Below, one piece after another: positions 20,405-37,000 of a stretch of DNA of 64,000 bases (within the stretch, counting starts at the first letter, position 1; the number at the start of each line of letters is the position of its first letter). The notes under the pieces were generated by a model. That model was not told where the DNA came from. It did not search any database and saw only the letters and a list, made by a program, of their open reading frames with translations. Made by a program: the position numbers and the translations under genes. The stretch covers positions 10,001 to 74,000 of the forward strand of contig JAWPHD010006805.1 of assembly GCA_037043455.1 (NCBI GenBank), in the 5' to 3' direction. This DNA comes from Cyrtodaria siliqua (taxonomy: Eukaryota; Mollusca; Bivalvia; Adapedonta; Hiatellidae).

Positions 20405-21734
20405 AACTAGAATAAATACAGGCACATGAACAAATATTTTATATATAGTGTCTAGTCTCAGCGAGTTGGTTACCAATTGAATACAGGCACATGAACTAAT
20501 ATTTTATATATAGTGTCTAGTCTCAGCGAGTTGGTTACCAATTGAATACAGGCACATGAACTAATATGTAATATATAGTGTCTAGTCTCAGCGAGTTGGT
20601 TACCAATTGAATACAGGCACATGAACTAATATGTAATATATAGTGTCTAGTCTCAACCAGTTGGTTACCAATTGAATACAGGCACATGAACAAATAAGTA
20701 ATATATAGTGTCTAGTCTCAGCCAGTTGGTTACCAATTGAATACAGGCACATGAACAAATATGTAATATATAGTGTCTAGTCTCAGCCAGTTGGTTACCA
20801 ATTGAATACAGGCACATGAACTAATATTTTATATATAGTGTCTAGTCTCAGCGAGTTGGTTACCAATTGAATACAGGCACATGAACTAATATGTAATATA
20901 TAGTGTCTAGTCTCAGCCAGTTGGTTACCAATTGAATACAGGCACATGAACAAATATGTAATATATAGTGTCTAGTCTCAGCCAGTTGGTTACCAATTGA
21001 ATACAGGCACATGAACTAATATTTTATATATAGTGTCTAGTCTCAGCCAGTTGGTTACCAATTGAATACAGGCACATGAACTAATATTTTATATATAGTG
21101 TCTAGTCTCAGCCAGTTGGTTACCAATTGAATACAGGCACATGAACTAATATGTAATATATAGTGTCTAGTCTCAGCCAGTTGGTTACCAATTGAATACA
21201 GGCACATGAACAAATATTTTATATATAGTGTCTAGTCTCAGCCAGTTGGTTACCAATTGAATACAGGCACATGAACAAATATGTAATATATGGTGTCTAG
21301 TCTCAGCCAGTTGGTTACCAATTGAATACAGGCACATGAACTAATATGTAATATATGGTGTCTAGTCTCAGCCAGTTGGTTACCAATTGAATACAGGCAC
21401 ATGAACAAATATGTAATATATGGTGTCTAGTCTCAGCCAGTTGGTTACCAATTGAATACAGGCACATGAACAAATATGTAATATATGGTGTCTAGTCTCA
21501 GCCAGTTGGTTACCAATTGAATACAGGCACATGAACAAATATGTAATATATGGTGTCTAGTCTCAGCCAGTTGGTTACCAATTGAATACAGGCACATGAA
21601 CAAATATGTAATATATGGTGTCTAGTCTCAGCCAGTTGGTTACCAATTGAATACAGGCACATGAACTAATATTTTATATATAGTGTCTAGTCTCAGCCAG
21701 TTGGTTACCAATTGAATACAGGCACATGAACTAA

Positions 21735-23500
21735 TATGTAATATATGGTGTCTAGTCACAGTCAGATGGTTACCAATTGAATACAGACACATGAACAAAT
21801 ATGTAATATATGGTGTCTAGTCTCAACCAGTTGGTTACCAATTACAGGCACATGAACAAATATGTAATATATAGTGTCTAGTCTCAGCCAGTTGGTTACC
21901 AATTGAATACAGGCCCATGAACAAATATGTAATATATGGTGTCTAGTCACAGCCAGTTGGTTACCAACTGAATACAGACACATCAACAAATATGTAATAT
22001 ATGGTGTCTAGTCACAGCCAGTTGGTTACCAATTGAATACAGGCACATGAACAAATATTTTATATATAGTGTCTAGTCTCAGCGAGTTGGTTACCAATTG
22101 AATACAGGCACATGAACAAATATTTTATATATAGTGTCTAGTCTCAGCGAGTTGGTTACCAATTGAATACAGGCACATGAACAAATATTTTATATATAGT
22201 GTCTAGTCTCAGCGAGTTGGTTACCAATTGAATACAGGCACATGAACTAATATGTAATATATAGTGTCTAGTCTCAGCCAGTTGGTTACCAATTGAATAC
22301 AGGCACATGAACTAATATTTTATATATAGTGTCTAGTCTCAGCCAGTTGGTTACCAATTGAATACAGGCACATGAACTAATATGTAATATATAGTGTCTA
22401 GTCTCAGCCAGTTGGTTACCAATTGAATACAGGCACATGAACTAATATTTTATATATAGTGTCTAGTCTCAGCCAGTTGGTTACCAATTGAATACAGGCA
22501 CATGAACTAATATGTAATATATAGTGTCTAGTCTCAGCCAGTTGATTACCAATTGAATACAGGCACATGAACTAATATTTTATATATAGTGTCTAGTCTC
22601 AGCCAGTTGGTTACCAATTGAATACAGGCACATGAACTAATATTTTATATATAGTGTCTAGTCTCAGCCAGTTGGTTACCAATTGAATACAGGCACATGA
22701 ACTAATATGTAATATATAATGTCTAGTCTCAGCCAGTTGGTTACCAATTGAATACAGGCACATGAACTAATATTTTATATATAGTGTCTAGTCTCAGCCA
22801 GTTGGTTACCAATTGAATACAGGCACATGAACTAATATGTAATATATAGTGTCTAGTCTCAGCCAGTTGGTTACCAATTGAATACAGGCACATGAACTAA
22901 TATGTAATATATAATGTCTAGTCTCAGCCAGTTGGTTACCAATTGAATACAGGCACATGAACTAATATGTAATATATAGTGTCTAGTCTCAGCCAGTTGG
23001 TTACCAATTGAATACAGGCACATGAACTAATATGTAATATATAGTGTCTAGTCTCAGCCAGTTGGTTACCAACTGAATACAGGCACATGAACAAATATGT
23101 AATATATGGTGTCTAGTCACAGCCAGTTGGTTACCAACTGAATACAGGCACATGAACAAATATTTTATATATAGTGTCTAGTCTCAGCCAGTTGGTTACC
23201 AATTGAATACAGGCACATGAACAAATATGTAATATATGGTGTCTAGTCACAGTCAGATGGTTACCAATTGAATACAGACACATGAACAAATATGTAATAT
23301 ATGGTGTCTAGTCTCAACCAGTTGGTTACCAATTACAGGCACATGAACAAATATGTAATATATAGTGTCTAGTCTCAGCCAGTTGGTTACCAATTGAATA
23401 CAGGCCCATGAACAAATATGTAATATATGGTGTCTAGTCACAGCCAGTTGGTTACCAACTGAATACAGACACATCAACAAATATGTAATATATGGTGTCT
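21735..23500. repeat. Duplicated satellite block, 1491-bp offset
   Basis: The run of distinctive units starting 'gtcacagtcagatgg' at 21755 recurs at 23246 and stays in register for at least 240 bp, including a unit lacking 'tga' before 'acaggcac'. A separate, older or smaller higher-order event than the 4.84-kb one. Confidence 0.8.
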
Positions 23501-26500
23501 AGTCACAGCCAGTTGGTTACCAATTGAATACAGGCACATGAACAAATATGTAATATATGGTGCCTGTCTCAGCCAGTTGGTTACCAATTGAATACAGGCA
23601 CATGAACAAATATGTAATATATGGTGTCTAGTCACAGCCAGTTGGTTACCAACTGAATACAGACACATGAACAAATATGTAATATATAGTGTCTAGTCTC
23701 AGCGAGTTGGTTACCAATTGAATACAGGCACATGAACAAATATGTAATATATAGTGTCTAGTCTCAGCCAGTTGGTTACCAATTACAGGCACATGAACAA
23801 ATATGTAATATATAGTGTCTAGTCTCAGCGAGTTGGTTACCAATTGAATACAGGCACATGAACAAATATGTAATATATAGTGTCTAGTCTCAGCCAGTTG
23901 GTTACCAATTGAATACAGGCCCATGAACAAATATGTAATATATAATGTCTAGTCTCAGCCAGTTGGTTACCAATTGAATACAGACACATGAACAAATATG
24001 TAAAATATAGTGTCTAGTCTCAGCGAGTTGGTTACCAATTGAATACAGGCACATGAACAAATATGTAATATATAGTGTCTAGTCACAGCCAGTTGGTTAC
24101 CAATTGAATACAGGCACATGAACAAATATGTAATATATGGTGTCTAGTCACAGCCAGTTGGTTACCAATTGAATACAGGCACATGAACAAATATGTAAAA
24201 TATAGTGTCTAGTCTCAGCGAGTTGGTTACCAATTGAATACAGGCACATGAACAAATATGTAATATATAGTGTCTAGTCACAGCCAGTTGGTTACCAATT
24301 GAATACAGGCACATGAACAAATATGTAAAATATAGTGTCTAGTCTCAGCGAGTTGGTTACCAATTGAATACAGGCACATGAACAAATATGTAATATATAG
24401 TGTCTAGTCACAGCCAGTTGGTTACCAACTGAATACAGGCACATGAACAAATATGTAATATATAGTGTCTAGTCACAGCCAGTTGGTTACCAACTGAATA
24501 CAGGCACATGAACAAATATGTAATATATGGTGTCTAGTCTCAGCCAGTTGGTTACCAATTGAATACAGGCACATGAACAAATATGTAATATATAGTGTCT
24601 AGTCACAGCCAGTTGGTTACCAATTGAATACAGGCACATGAACAAATATGTAAAATATAGTGTCTAGTCTCAGCGAGTTGGTTACCAATTGAATACAGGC
24701 ACATGAACAAATATTTTATATATAGTGTCTAGTCTCAGCCAGTTGGTTACCAACTGAATACAGGCACATGAACAAATATGTAATTTATAGTGTCTAGTCT
24801 CAGCCAGTTGGTTACCAATTGAATACAGGCCCATGAACAAATATTTTATATATAGTGTCTAGTCTCAGCGAGTTGGTTACCAATTGAATACAGGCACATG
24901 AACAAATATGTAATTTATAGTGTCTAGTCTCAGCCAGTTGGTTACCAATTGAATACAGGCACATGAACAAATATTTTATATATAGTGTCTAGTCTCAGCC
25001 AGTTGGTTACCAACTGAATACAGGCACATGAACAAATATGTAATTTATAGTGTCTAGTCTCAGCCAGTTGGTTACCAATTGAATACAGGCACATGAACAA
25101 ATATGTAATATATGGTGTCTAGTCTCAGCCAGTTGGTTACCAATTGAATACAGGCACATGAACAAATATGTAATATATGGTGTCTAGTCACAGCCAGTTG
25201 GTTACCAACTGAATACAGACACATGAACAAATATGTAATATATAGTGTCTAGTCTCAGCGAGTTGGTTACCAATTGAATACAGGCACATGAACAAATATG
25301 TAATATATAGTGTCTAGTCTCAGCCAGTTGGTTACCAATTGAATACAGACACATGAACAAATATGTAATATATAGTGTCTAGTCTCAGCAAGTTGGTTAC
25401 CAATTGAATACAGACACATGAACAAATATGTAATATATAGTGTCTAGTCTCAGCAAGTTGGTTACCAATTGAATACAGGCACATGAACAAATATGTAATA
25501 TATAGTGTCTAGTCTCAGCCAGTTGGTTACCAATTGAATACAGGCACATGAACAAATATGTAAAATATAGTGTCTAGTCTCAGCGAGTTGGTTACCAATT
25601 GAATACAGGCCCATGAACAAATATGTAAAATATAGTGTCTAGTCTCAGCGAGTTGGTTACCAATTGAATACAGGCACATGAACAAATATGTAATATATAG
25701 TGTCTAGTCTCAGCCAGTTGGTTACCAATTGAATACAGGCACATGAACAAATATGTAAAATATAGTGTCTAGTCTCAGCGAGTTGGTTACCAATTGAATA
25801 CAGGCACATGAACAAATATGTAATATATAGTGTCTAGTCTCAGCCAAACAAATATGTAATATATAATGTCTAGTCTCAGCCAGTTGGTTACCAATTGAAT
25901 ACAGGCACATGAACAAATATGTAAAATATAGTGTCTAGTCTCAGCGAGTTGGTTACCAATTGAATACAGGCACATGAACAAATATGTAATATATAGTGTC
26001 TAGTCTCAGCGAGTTGGTTACCAATTGAATACAGGCACATGAACAAATATGTAATATATAGTGTCTAGTCTCAGCCAGTTGGTTACCAATTGAATACAGG
26101 CACATGAACAAATATGTAATATATAATGTCTAGTCTCAGCCAGTTGGTTACCAATTGAATACAGGCACATGAACAAATATGTAAAATATAGTGTCTAGTC
26201 TCAGCGAGTTGGTTACCAATTGAATACAGGCACATGAACAAATATGTAATATATAGTGTCTAGTCACAGCCAGTTGGTTACCAACTGAATACAGGCACAT
26301 GAACAAATATGTAAAATATAGTGTCTAGTCTCAGCCAGTTGGTTACCAATTGAATACAGGCCCATGAACAAATATTTTATATATAGTGTCTAGTCTCAGC
26401 CAGTTGGTTACCAATTGAATACAGGCACATGAACAAATATGTAATATATGGTGTCTAGTCACAGCCAGTTGGTTACCAATTGAATACAGGCACATGAACA

Positions 26501-28032
26501 AATATGTAAAATATAGTGTCTAGTCTCAGCCAGTTGGTTACCAATTGAATACAGGCCCATGAACAAATATTTTATATATAGTGTCTAGTCTCAGCCAGTT
26601 GGTTACCAATTGAATACAGGCACATGAACTAATATGTAATATATGGTGTCTAGTCACAGCCAGTTGGTTACCAATTGAATACAGGCACATGAACTAATAT
26701 GTAATATATGGTGTCTAGTCACAGCCAGTTGGTTACCAATTGAATACAGGCACATGAACTAATATGTAATATATGGTGTCTAGTCACAGCCAGTTGGTTA
26801 CCAACTGAATACAGGCACATGAACAAATATGTAATATATAGTGTCTAGTCACAGCCAGTTGGTTACCAATTGAATACAGGCACATGAACAAATATTTTAT
26901 ATATAGTGTCTAGTCTCAGCCAGTTGGTTACCAATTGAATACAGGCACATGAACAAATATGTAATTTATAGTGTCTAGTCTCAGCCAGTTGGTTACCAAT
27001 TGAATACAGGCACATGAACAAATATGTAATATATAGTGTCTAGTCTCAGCCAGTTGGTTACCAATTGAATACAGGCCCATGAACAAATATTTTATATATA
27101 GTGTCTAGTCTCAGCCAGTTGGTTACCAACTGAATACAGGCACATGAACAAATATGTAATTTATAGTGTCTAGTCTCAGCCAGTTGGTTACCAATTGAAT
27201 ACAGACACATGAACAAATATGTAATATATGGTGTCTAGTCACAGCCAGTTGGTTACCAACTGAATACAGGCACATGAACAAATATGTAATATATAGTGTC
27301 TAGTCTCAGCCAGATGGTTACCAATTGAATACAGACACATGAACAAATATGTAATATATGGTGTCTAGTCTCAGCCAGTTGGTTACCAACTGAATACAGG
27401 CACATGAACAAATATGTAATATATAGTGTCTAGTCTCAGCCAGTTGGTTACCAATTGAATACAGGCACATGAACTATTATGTAATATATAATGTCTAGTC
27501 TCAGCCAGTTGGTTACCAATTGAATACAGGCACATGAACAAATATGTAATATATAGTGTCTAGTCTCAGCCAGTTGGTTACCAATTGAATACAGGCACAT
27601 GAACAAATATGTAATATATAGTGTCTAGTCTCAGTCAGTTGGTTACCTATTGAATACAGGCACATGAACTAATATGTAAAATATAGTGTCTAGTCTCAGC
27701 CAGTTGGTTACCAATTGAATACAGGCACATGAACTAATATGTAATATATAGTGTCTAGTCAATGCCAGTTGGTTACCAATTGAATACAGGCACATGAACT
27801 AATATGTAATATATAGAGTCTAGTCTCAGCGAGTTGGTTACCAATTGAATACAGGCACATGAAGAAATATGTAATATATAGTGTCTAGTCTCAGCGAGTT
27901 GGTTACCAATTGAATACAGGCACATGAACAAATATGTAATATATAGTGTCTAGTCTCAACCAGTTGGTTACCAATTGAATACAGGCACATGAACAAATAA
28001 GTAATACATAGTGTCTAGTCTCAGCGAGTTGG

Positions 28033-31000
28033 TTACCAATTGAATACAGGCCCATGAACAAATATGTAATATATAGTGTCTAGTCTCAGCGAGTTTGTTA
28101 CCAATTGAATACAGGCCCATGAACAAATATGTAATATATAGAGTCTAGTCTCAGCGAGTTGGTTACCAATTAAATACAGGCCCATGAACAAATATGTAAT
28201 ATAGTGTCTAGTGTTGGTTACCAATTGAATACAGGCCCATGAACAAATATGTAATATGTAGAGTCTAGTCTCAGCGAGTTGGTTACCAGTTGAATACAGG
28301 CCCATGAACAAATATGTAATATGTAGTGTCTAGTCTCAGCGAGTTGGTTACCAATTGAATACAGGCCCATGAACAAGTATGTAATATATAGAGTCTAGTC
28401 TCAGCGAGTTGGTTACCAATTGAATACAGGCCCATGAACAAATATGTAATATATAGTGTCTAGTCTCAGCCAGTTGGTTACCAATTGAATACAGGCACAT
28501 GAACAAATATGTAATATATAGTGTCTAGTCTCAGTCAGTTGGTTACCTATTGAATACAGGCACATGAACTAATATGTAAAATATAGTGTCTAGTCTCAGC
28601 CAGTTGGTTACCAATTGAATACAGGCACATGAACTAATATGTAATATATAGTGTCTAGTCTCAGCCAGTTGGTTACCAATTGAATACAGGCACATGAACT
28701 AATATGTAATATATAGTGTCTAGTCAATGCCAGTTGGTTACCAATTGAATACAGGCACATGAACAAATATGTAATATATAGTGTCTAGTCACAGCGAGTT
28801 GGTTACCAATTGAATACAGGCACATGAACAAATATGTAATATATAGTGTCTAGTCTCAACCAGTTGGTTACCAATTGAATACAGGCACATGAACAAATAA
28901 GTAATACATAGTGTCTAGTCTCAGCGAGTTGGTTACCAATTGAATACAGGCCCATGAACAAATATGTAATATATAGTGTCTAGTCTCAGCGAGTTGGTTA
29001 CCAATTGAATACAGGCCCATGAACAAATATGTAATATATAGAGTCTAGTCTCAGCGAGTTGGTTACCAATTAAATACAGGCCCATGAACAAATATGTAAT
29101 ATAGTGTCTAGTGTTGGTTACCAATTGAATACAGGCCCATGAACAAATATGTAATATATAGTGTCTAGTCTCAGCGAGTTGGTTACCAGTTGAATACAGG
29201 CCCATGAACAAATATGTAATATGTAGTGTCTAGTCTCAGCGAGTTGGTTACCAATTGAATACAGGCCCATGAACAAGTATGTAATATATAGTGTCTAGTC
29301 TCAGCGAGTTGGTTACCAATTGAATACAGGCCCATGAACAAATATGTAATATATAGTGTCTAGTCTCAGCGAGTTGGTTACCAATTGAATACAGGCCCAT
29401 GAACTAATATGTAATATATAATGTCTAGTCTCAGCCAGTTGGTTACCAATTGAATACAGGCACATGAACAAATATGTAAAATATAGTGTCTAGTCTCAGC
29501 GAGTTGGTTACCAATTGAATACAGGCACATGAACAAATATGTAATATATAGTGTCTAGTCACAGCCAGTTGGTTACCAATTGAATACAGGCACATGAACA
29601 AATATGTAATATATAGTGTCTAGTCACAGCCAGTTGGTTACCAATTGAATACAGGCACATGAACAAATATGTAATATATAGTGTCTAGTCACAGCCAGTT
29701 GGTTACCAATTGAATACAGGCACATGAACAAATATGTAATATATAGTGTCTAGTCACAGCCAGTTGGTTACCAATTGAATACAGGCACATGAACTAATAT
29801 GTAATATATAGTGTCTAGTCTCAGCCAGTTGGTTACCAACTGAATACAGGCACATGAACAAATATTTTATATATAGTGTCTAGTCTCAGCCAGTTGGTTA
29901 CCAATTGAATACAGGCACATGAACTAATATGTAATATATGGTGTCTAGTCACAGCCAGTTGGTTACCAATTGAATACAGGCACATGAACTAATATGTAAT
30001 ATATGGTGTCTAGTCACAGCCAGTTGGTTACCAATTGAATACAGGCACATGAACAAATATTTTATATATAGTGTCTAGTCTCAGCCAGTTGGTTACCAAT
30101 TGAATACAGGCACATGAACTAATATGTAATATATAGTGTCTAGTCTCAGCCAGTTGGTTACCAATTGAATACAGGCCCATGAACAAATATTTTATATATA
30201 GTGTCTAGTCTCAGCCAGTTGGTTACCAACTGAATACAGGCACATGAACAAATATGTAATATATAGTGTCTAGTCACAGCCAGTTGGTTACCAACTGAAT
30301 ACAGGCACATGAACAAATATTTTATATATAGTGTCTAGTCTCAGCCAGTTGGTTACCAATTGAATACAGGCACATGAACTAATATGTAATATATGGTGTC
30401 TAGTCACAGCCAGTTGGTTACCAATTGAATACAGGCACATGAACTAATATGTAATATATGGTGTCTAGTCACAGCCAGTTGGTTACCAATTGAATACAGG
30501 CACATGAACTAATATGTAATATATGGTGTCTAGTCACAGCCAGTTGGTTACCAACTGAATACAGGCACATGAACAAATATGTAATATATAGTGTCTAGTC
30601 TCAGCCAGATGGTTACCAATTGAATACAGACACATGAACAAATATGTAATATATGGTGTCTAGTCTCAGCCAGTTGGTTACCAACTGAATACAGGCACAT
30701 GAACAAATATGTAATATATAGTGTCTAGTCTCAGCCAGTTGGTTACCAATTGAATACAGGCACATGAACTATTATGTAATATATAATGTCTAGTCTCAGC
30801 CAGTTGGTTACCAATTGAATACAGGCACATGAACTATTATGTAATATATAGTGTCTAGTCTCAGCGAGTTGGTTACCAATTGAATACAGGCACATGAACA
30901 AATATGTAATATATAGTGTCTAGTCTCAGTCAGTTGGTTACCTATTGAATACAGGCACATGAACTAATATGTAAAATATAGTGTCTAGTCTCAGCCAGTT

Positions 31001-34000
31001 GGTTACCAATTGAATACAGGCACATGAACTAATATGTAATATATAGTGTCTAGTCAATGCCAGTTGGTTACCAATTGAATACAGGCACATGAACTAATAT
31101 GTAATATATAGAGTCTAGTCTCAGCGAGTTGGTTACCAATTGAATACAGGCACATGAAGAAATATGTAATATATAGTGTCTAGTCTCAGCGAGTTGGTTA
31201 CCAATTGAATACAGGCACATGAACAAATATGTAATATATAGTGTCTAGTCTCAACCAGTTGGTTACCAATTGAATACAGGCACATGAACAAATAAGTAAT
31301 ACATAGTGTCTAGTCTCAGCGAGTTGGTTACCAATTGAATACAGGCCCATGAACAAATATGTAATATATAGTGTCTAGTCTCAGCGAGTTGGTTACCAAT
31401 TGAATACAGGCCCATGAACAAATATGTAATATATAGAGTCTAGTCTCAGCGAGTTGGTTACCAATTAAATACAGGCCCATGAACAAATATGTAATATAGT
31501 GTCTAGTGTTGGTTACCAATTGAATACAGGCCCATGAACAAATATGTAATATGTAGAGTCTAGTCTCAGCGAGTTGGTTACCAGTTGAATACAGGCCCAT
31601 GAACAAATATGTAATATGTAGTGTCTAGTCTCAGCGAGTTGGTTAGCAATTGAATACAGGCCCATGAACAAGTATGTAATATATAGAGTCTAGTCTCAGC
31701 GAGTTGGTTACCAATTGAATACAGGCCCATGAACAAATATGTAATATATAGTGTCTAGTCTCAGCCAGTTGGTTACCAATTGAATACAGGCACATGAACA
31801 AATATGTAATATATAGTGTCTAGTCTCAGTCAGTTGGTTACCTATTGAATACAGGCACATGAACTAATATGTAAAATATAGTGTCTAGTCTCAGCCAGTT
31901 GGTTACCAATTGAATACAGGCACATGAACTAATATGTAATATATAGTGTCTAGTCTCAGCCAGTTGGTTACCAATTGAATACAGGCACATGAACAAATAT
32001 GTAATATATAGTGTCTAGTCACAGCCAGTTGGTTACCAATTGAATACAGGCACATGAACAAATATGTAATATATAGTGTCTAGTCACAGCCAGTTGGTTA
32101 CCAATTGAATACAGGCACATGAACAAATATGTAATATATAGTGTCTAGTCACAGCCAGTTGGTTACCAATTGAATACAGGCACATGAACTAATATGTAAT
32201 ATATAGTGTCTAGTCTCAGCCAGTTGGTTACCAACTGAATACAGGCACATGAACAAATATTTTATATATAGTGTCTAGTCTCAGCCAGTTGGTTACCAAT
32301 TGAATACAGGCACATGAACTAATATGTAATATATGGTGTCTAGTCACAGCCAGTTGGTTACCAATTGAATACAGGCACATGAACTAATATGTAATATATG
32401 GTGTCTAGTCACAGCCAGTTGGTTACCAATTGAATACAGGCACATGAACTAATATGTAATATATGGTGTCTAGTCACAGCCAGTTGGTTACCAACTGAAT
32501 ACAGGCACATGAACAAATATGTAATATATAGTGTCTAGTCTCAGCCAGATGGTTACCAATTGAATACAGACACATGAACAAATATGTAATATATGGTGTC
32601 TAGTCTCAGCCAGTTGGTTACCAACTGAATACAGGCACATGAACAAATATGTAATATATAGTGTCTAGTCTCAGCCAGTTGGTTACCAATTGAATACAGG
32701 CACATGAACTATTATGTAATATATAATGTCTAGTCTCAGCCAGTTGGTTACCAATTGAATACAGGCACATGAACTATTATGTAATATATAGTGTCTAGTC
32801 TCAGCGAGTTGGTTACCAATTGAATACAGGCACATGAACAAATATGTAATATATAGTGTCTAGTCTCAGTCAGTTGGTTACCAATTGAATACAGGCACAT
32901 GAACTAATATGTAATATATAGTGTCTAGTGTTGGTTACCAATTGAATACAGGCCCATGAACAAATATGTAATATATAGAGTCTAGTCTCAGCGAGTTGGT
33001 TACCAATTAAATACAGGCCCATGAACAAATATGTAATATAGTGTCTAGTGTTGGTTACCAATTGAATACAGGCCCATGAACAAATATGTAATATGTAGAG
33101 TCTAGTCTCAGCGAGTTGGTTACCAGTTGAATACAGGCCCATGAACAAATATGTAATATGTAGTGTCTAGTCTCAGCGAGTTGGTTACCAATTGAATACA
33201 GGCCCATGAACAAGTATGTAATATATAGAGTCTAGTCTCAGCGAGTTGGTTACCAATTGAATACAGGCCCATGAACAAATATGTAATATATAGTGTCTAG
33301 TCTCAGCCAGTTGGTTACCAATTGAATACAGGCACATGAACAAATATGTAATATATAGTGTCTAGTCTCAGTCAGTTGGTTACCTATTGAATACAGGCAC
33401 ATGAACTAATATGTAAAATATAGTGTCTAGTCTCAGCCAGTTGGTTACCAATTGAATACAGGCACATGAACTAATATGTAATATATAGTGTCTAGTCTCA
33501 GCCAGTTGGTTACCAATTGAATACAGGCACATGAACTAATATGTAATATATAGTGTCTAGTCAATGCCAGTTGGTTACCAATTGAATACAGGCACATGAA
33601 CAAATATGTAATATATAGTGTCTAGTCACAGCGAGTTGGTTACCAATTGAATACAGGCACATGAACAAATATGTAATATATAGTGTCTAGTCTCAACCAG
33701 TTGGTTACCAATTGAATACAGGCACATGAACAAATAAGTAATACATAGTGTCTAGTCTCAGCGAGTTGGTTACCAATTGAATACAGGCCCATGAACAAAT
33801 ATGTAATATATAGTGTCTAGTCTCAGCGAGTTGGTTACCAATTGAATACAGGCCCATGAACAAATATGTAATATATAGAGTCTAGTCTCAGCGAGTTGGT
33901 TACCAATTAAATACAGGCCCATGAACAAATATGTAATATAGTGTCTAGTGTTGGTTACCAATTGAATACAGGCCCATGAACAAATATGTAATATATAGTG

Positions 34001-37000
34001 TCTAGTCTCAGCGAGTTGGTTACCAGTTGAATACAGGCCCATGAACAAATATGTAATATGTAGTGTCTAGTCTCAGCGAGTTGGTTACCAATTGAATACA
34101 GGCCCATGAACAAGTATGTAATATATAGTGTCTAGTCTCAGCGAGTTGGTTACCAATTGAATACAGGCCCATGAACAAATATGTAATATATAGTGTCTAG
34201 TCTCAGCGAGTTGGTTACCAATTGAATACAGGCCCATGAACTAATATGTAATATATAATGTCTAGTCTCAGCCAGTTGGTTACCAATTGAATACAGGCAC
34301 ATGAACAAATATGTAAAATATAGTGTCTAGTCTCAGCGAGTTGGTTACCAATTGAATACAGGCACATGAACAAATATGTAATATATAGTGTCTAGTCACA
34401 GCCAGTTGGTTACCAATTGAATACAGGCACATGAACAAATATGTAATATATAGTGTCTAGTCACAGCCAGTTGGTTACCAATTGAATACAGGCACATGAA
34501 CAAATATGTAATATATAGTGTCTAGTCACAGCCAGTTGGTTACCAATTGAATACAGGCACATGAACAAATATGTAATATATAGTGTCTAGTCACAGCCAG
34601 TTGGTTACCAATTGAATACAGGCACATGAACTAATATGTAATATATAGTGTCTAGTCTCAGCCAGTTGGTTACCAACTGAATACAGGCACATGAACAAAT
34701 ATTTTATATATAGTGTCTAGTCTCAGCCAGTTGGTTACCAATTGAATACAGGCACATGAACTAATATGTAATATATGGTGTCTAGTCACAGCCAGTTGGT
34801 TACCAATTGAATACAGGCACATGAACTAATATGTAATATATGGTGTCTAGTCACAGCCAGTTGGTTACCAATTGAATACAGGCACATGAACAAATATTTT
34901 ATATATAGTGTCTAGTCTCAGCCAGTTGGTTACCAATTGAATACAGGCACATGAACTAATATGTAATATATAGTGTCTAGTCTCAGCCAGTTGGTTACCA
35001 ATTGAATACAGGCCCATGAACAAATATTTTATATATAGTGTCTAGTCTCAGCCAGTTGGTTACCAACTGAATACAGGCACATGAACAAATATGTAATATA
35101 TAGTGTCTAGTCACAGCCAGTTGGTTACCAACTGAATACAGGCACATGAACAAATATTTTATATATAGTGTCTAGTCTCAGCCAGTTGGTTACCAATTGA
35201 ATACAGGCACATGAACTAATATGTAATATATGGTGTCTAGTCACAGCCAGTTGGTTACCAATTGAATACAGGCACATGAACTAATATGTAATATATGGTG
35301 TCTAGTCACAGCCAGTTGGTTACCAATTGAATACAGGCACATGAACTAATATGTAATATATGGTGTCTAGTCACAGCCAGTTGGTTACCAACTGAATACA
35401 GGCACATGAACAAATATGTAATATATAGTGTCTAGTCTCAGCCAGATGGTTACCAATTGAATACAGACACATGAACAAATATGTAATATATGGTGTCTAG
35501 TCTCAGCCAGTTGGTTACCAACTGAATACAGGCACATGAACAAATATGTAATATATAGTGTCTAGTCTCAGCCAGTTGGTTACCAATTGAATACAGGCAC
35601 ATGAACTATTATGTAATATATAATGTCTAGTCTCAGCCAGTTGGTTACCAATTGAATACAGGCACATGAACTATTATGTAATATATAGTGTCTAGTCTCA
35701 GCGAGTTGGTTACCAATTGAATACAGGCACATGAACAAATATGTAATATATAGTGTCTAGTCTCAGTCAGTTGGTTACCTATTGAATACAGGCACATGAA
35801 CTAATATGTAAAATATAGTGTCTAGTCTCAGCCAGTTGGTTACCAATTGAATACAGGCACATGAACTAATATGTAATATATAGTGTCTAGTCAATGCCAG
35901 TTGGTTACCAATTGAATACAGGCACATGAACTAATATGTAATATATAGAGTCTAGTCTCAGCGAGTTGGTTACCAATTGAATACAGGCACATGAAGAAAT
36001 ATGTAATATATAGTGTCTAGTCTCAGCGAGTTGGTTACCAATTGAATACAGGCACATGAACAAATATGTAATATATAGTGTCTAGTCTCAACCAGTTGGT
36101 TACCAATTGAATACAGGCACATGAACAAATAAGTAATACATAGTGTCTAGTCTCAGCGAGTTGGTTACCAATTGAATACAGGCCCATGAACAAATATGTA
36201 ATATATAGTGTCTAGTCTCAGCGAGTTGGTTACCAATTGAATACAGGCCCATGAACAAATATGTAATATATAGAGTCTAGTCTCAGCGAGTTGGTTACCA
36301 ATTAAATACAGGCCCATGAACAAATATGTAATATAGTGTCTAGTGTTGGTTACCAATTGAATACAGGCCCATGAACAAATATGTAATATGTAGAGTCTAG
36401 TCTCAGCGAGTTGGTTACCAGTTGAATACAGGCCCATGAACAAATATGTAATATGTAGTGTCTAGTCTCAGCGAGTTGGTTACCAATTGAATACAGGCCC
36501 ATGAACAAGTATGTAATATATAGAGTCTAGTCTCAGCGAGTTGGTTACCAATTGAATACAGGCCCATGAACAAATATGTAATATATAGTGTCTAGTCTCA
36601 GCCAGTTGGTTACCAATTGAATACAGGCACATGAACAAATATGTAATATATAGTGTCTAGTCTCAGTCAGTTGGTTACCTATTGAATACAGGCACATGAA
36701 CTAATATGTAAAATATAGTGTCTAGTCTCAGCCAGTTGGTTACCAATTGAATACAGGCACATGAACTAATATGTAATATATAGTGTCTAGTCTCAGCCAG
36801 TTGGTTACCAATTGAATACAGGCACATGAACAAATATGTAATATATAGTGTCTAGTCACAGCCAGTTGGTTACCAATTGAATACAGGCACATGAACAAAT
36901 ATGTAATATATAGTGTCTAGTCACAGCCAGTTGGTTACCAATTGAATACAGGCACATGAACAAATATGTAATATATAGTGTCTAGTCACAGCCAGTTGGT

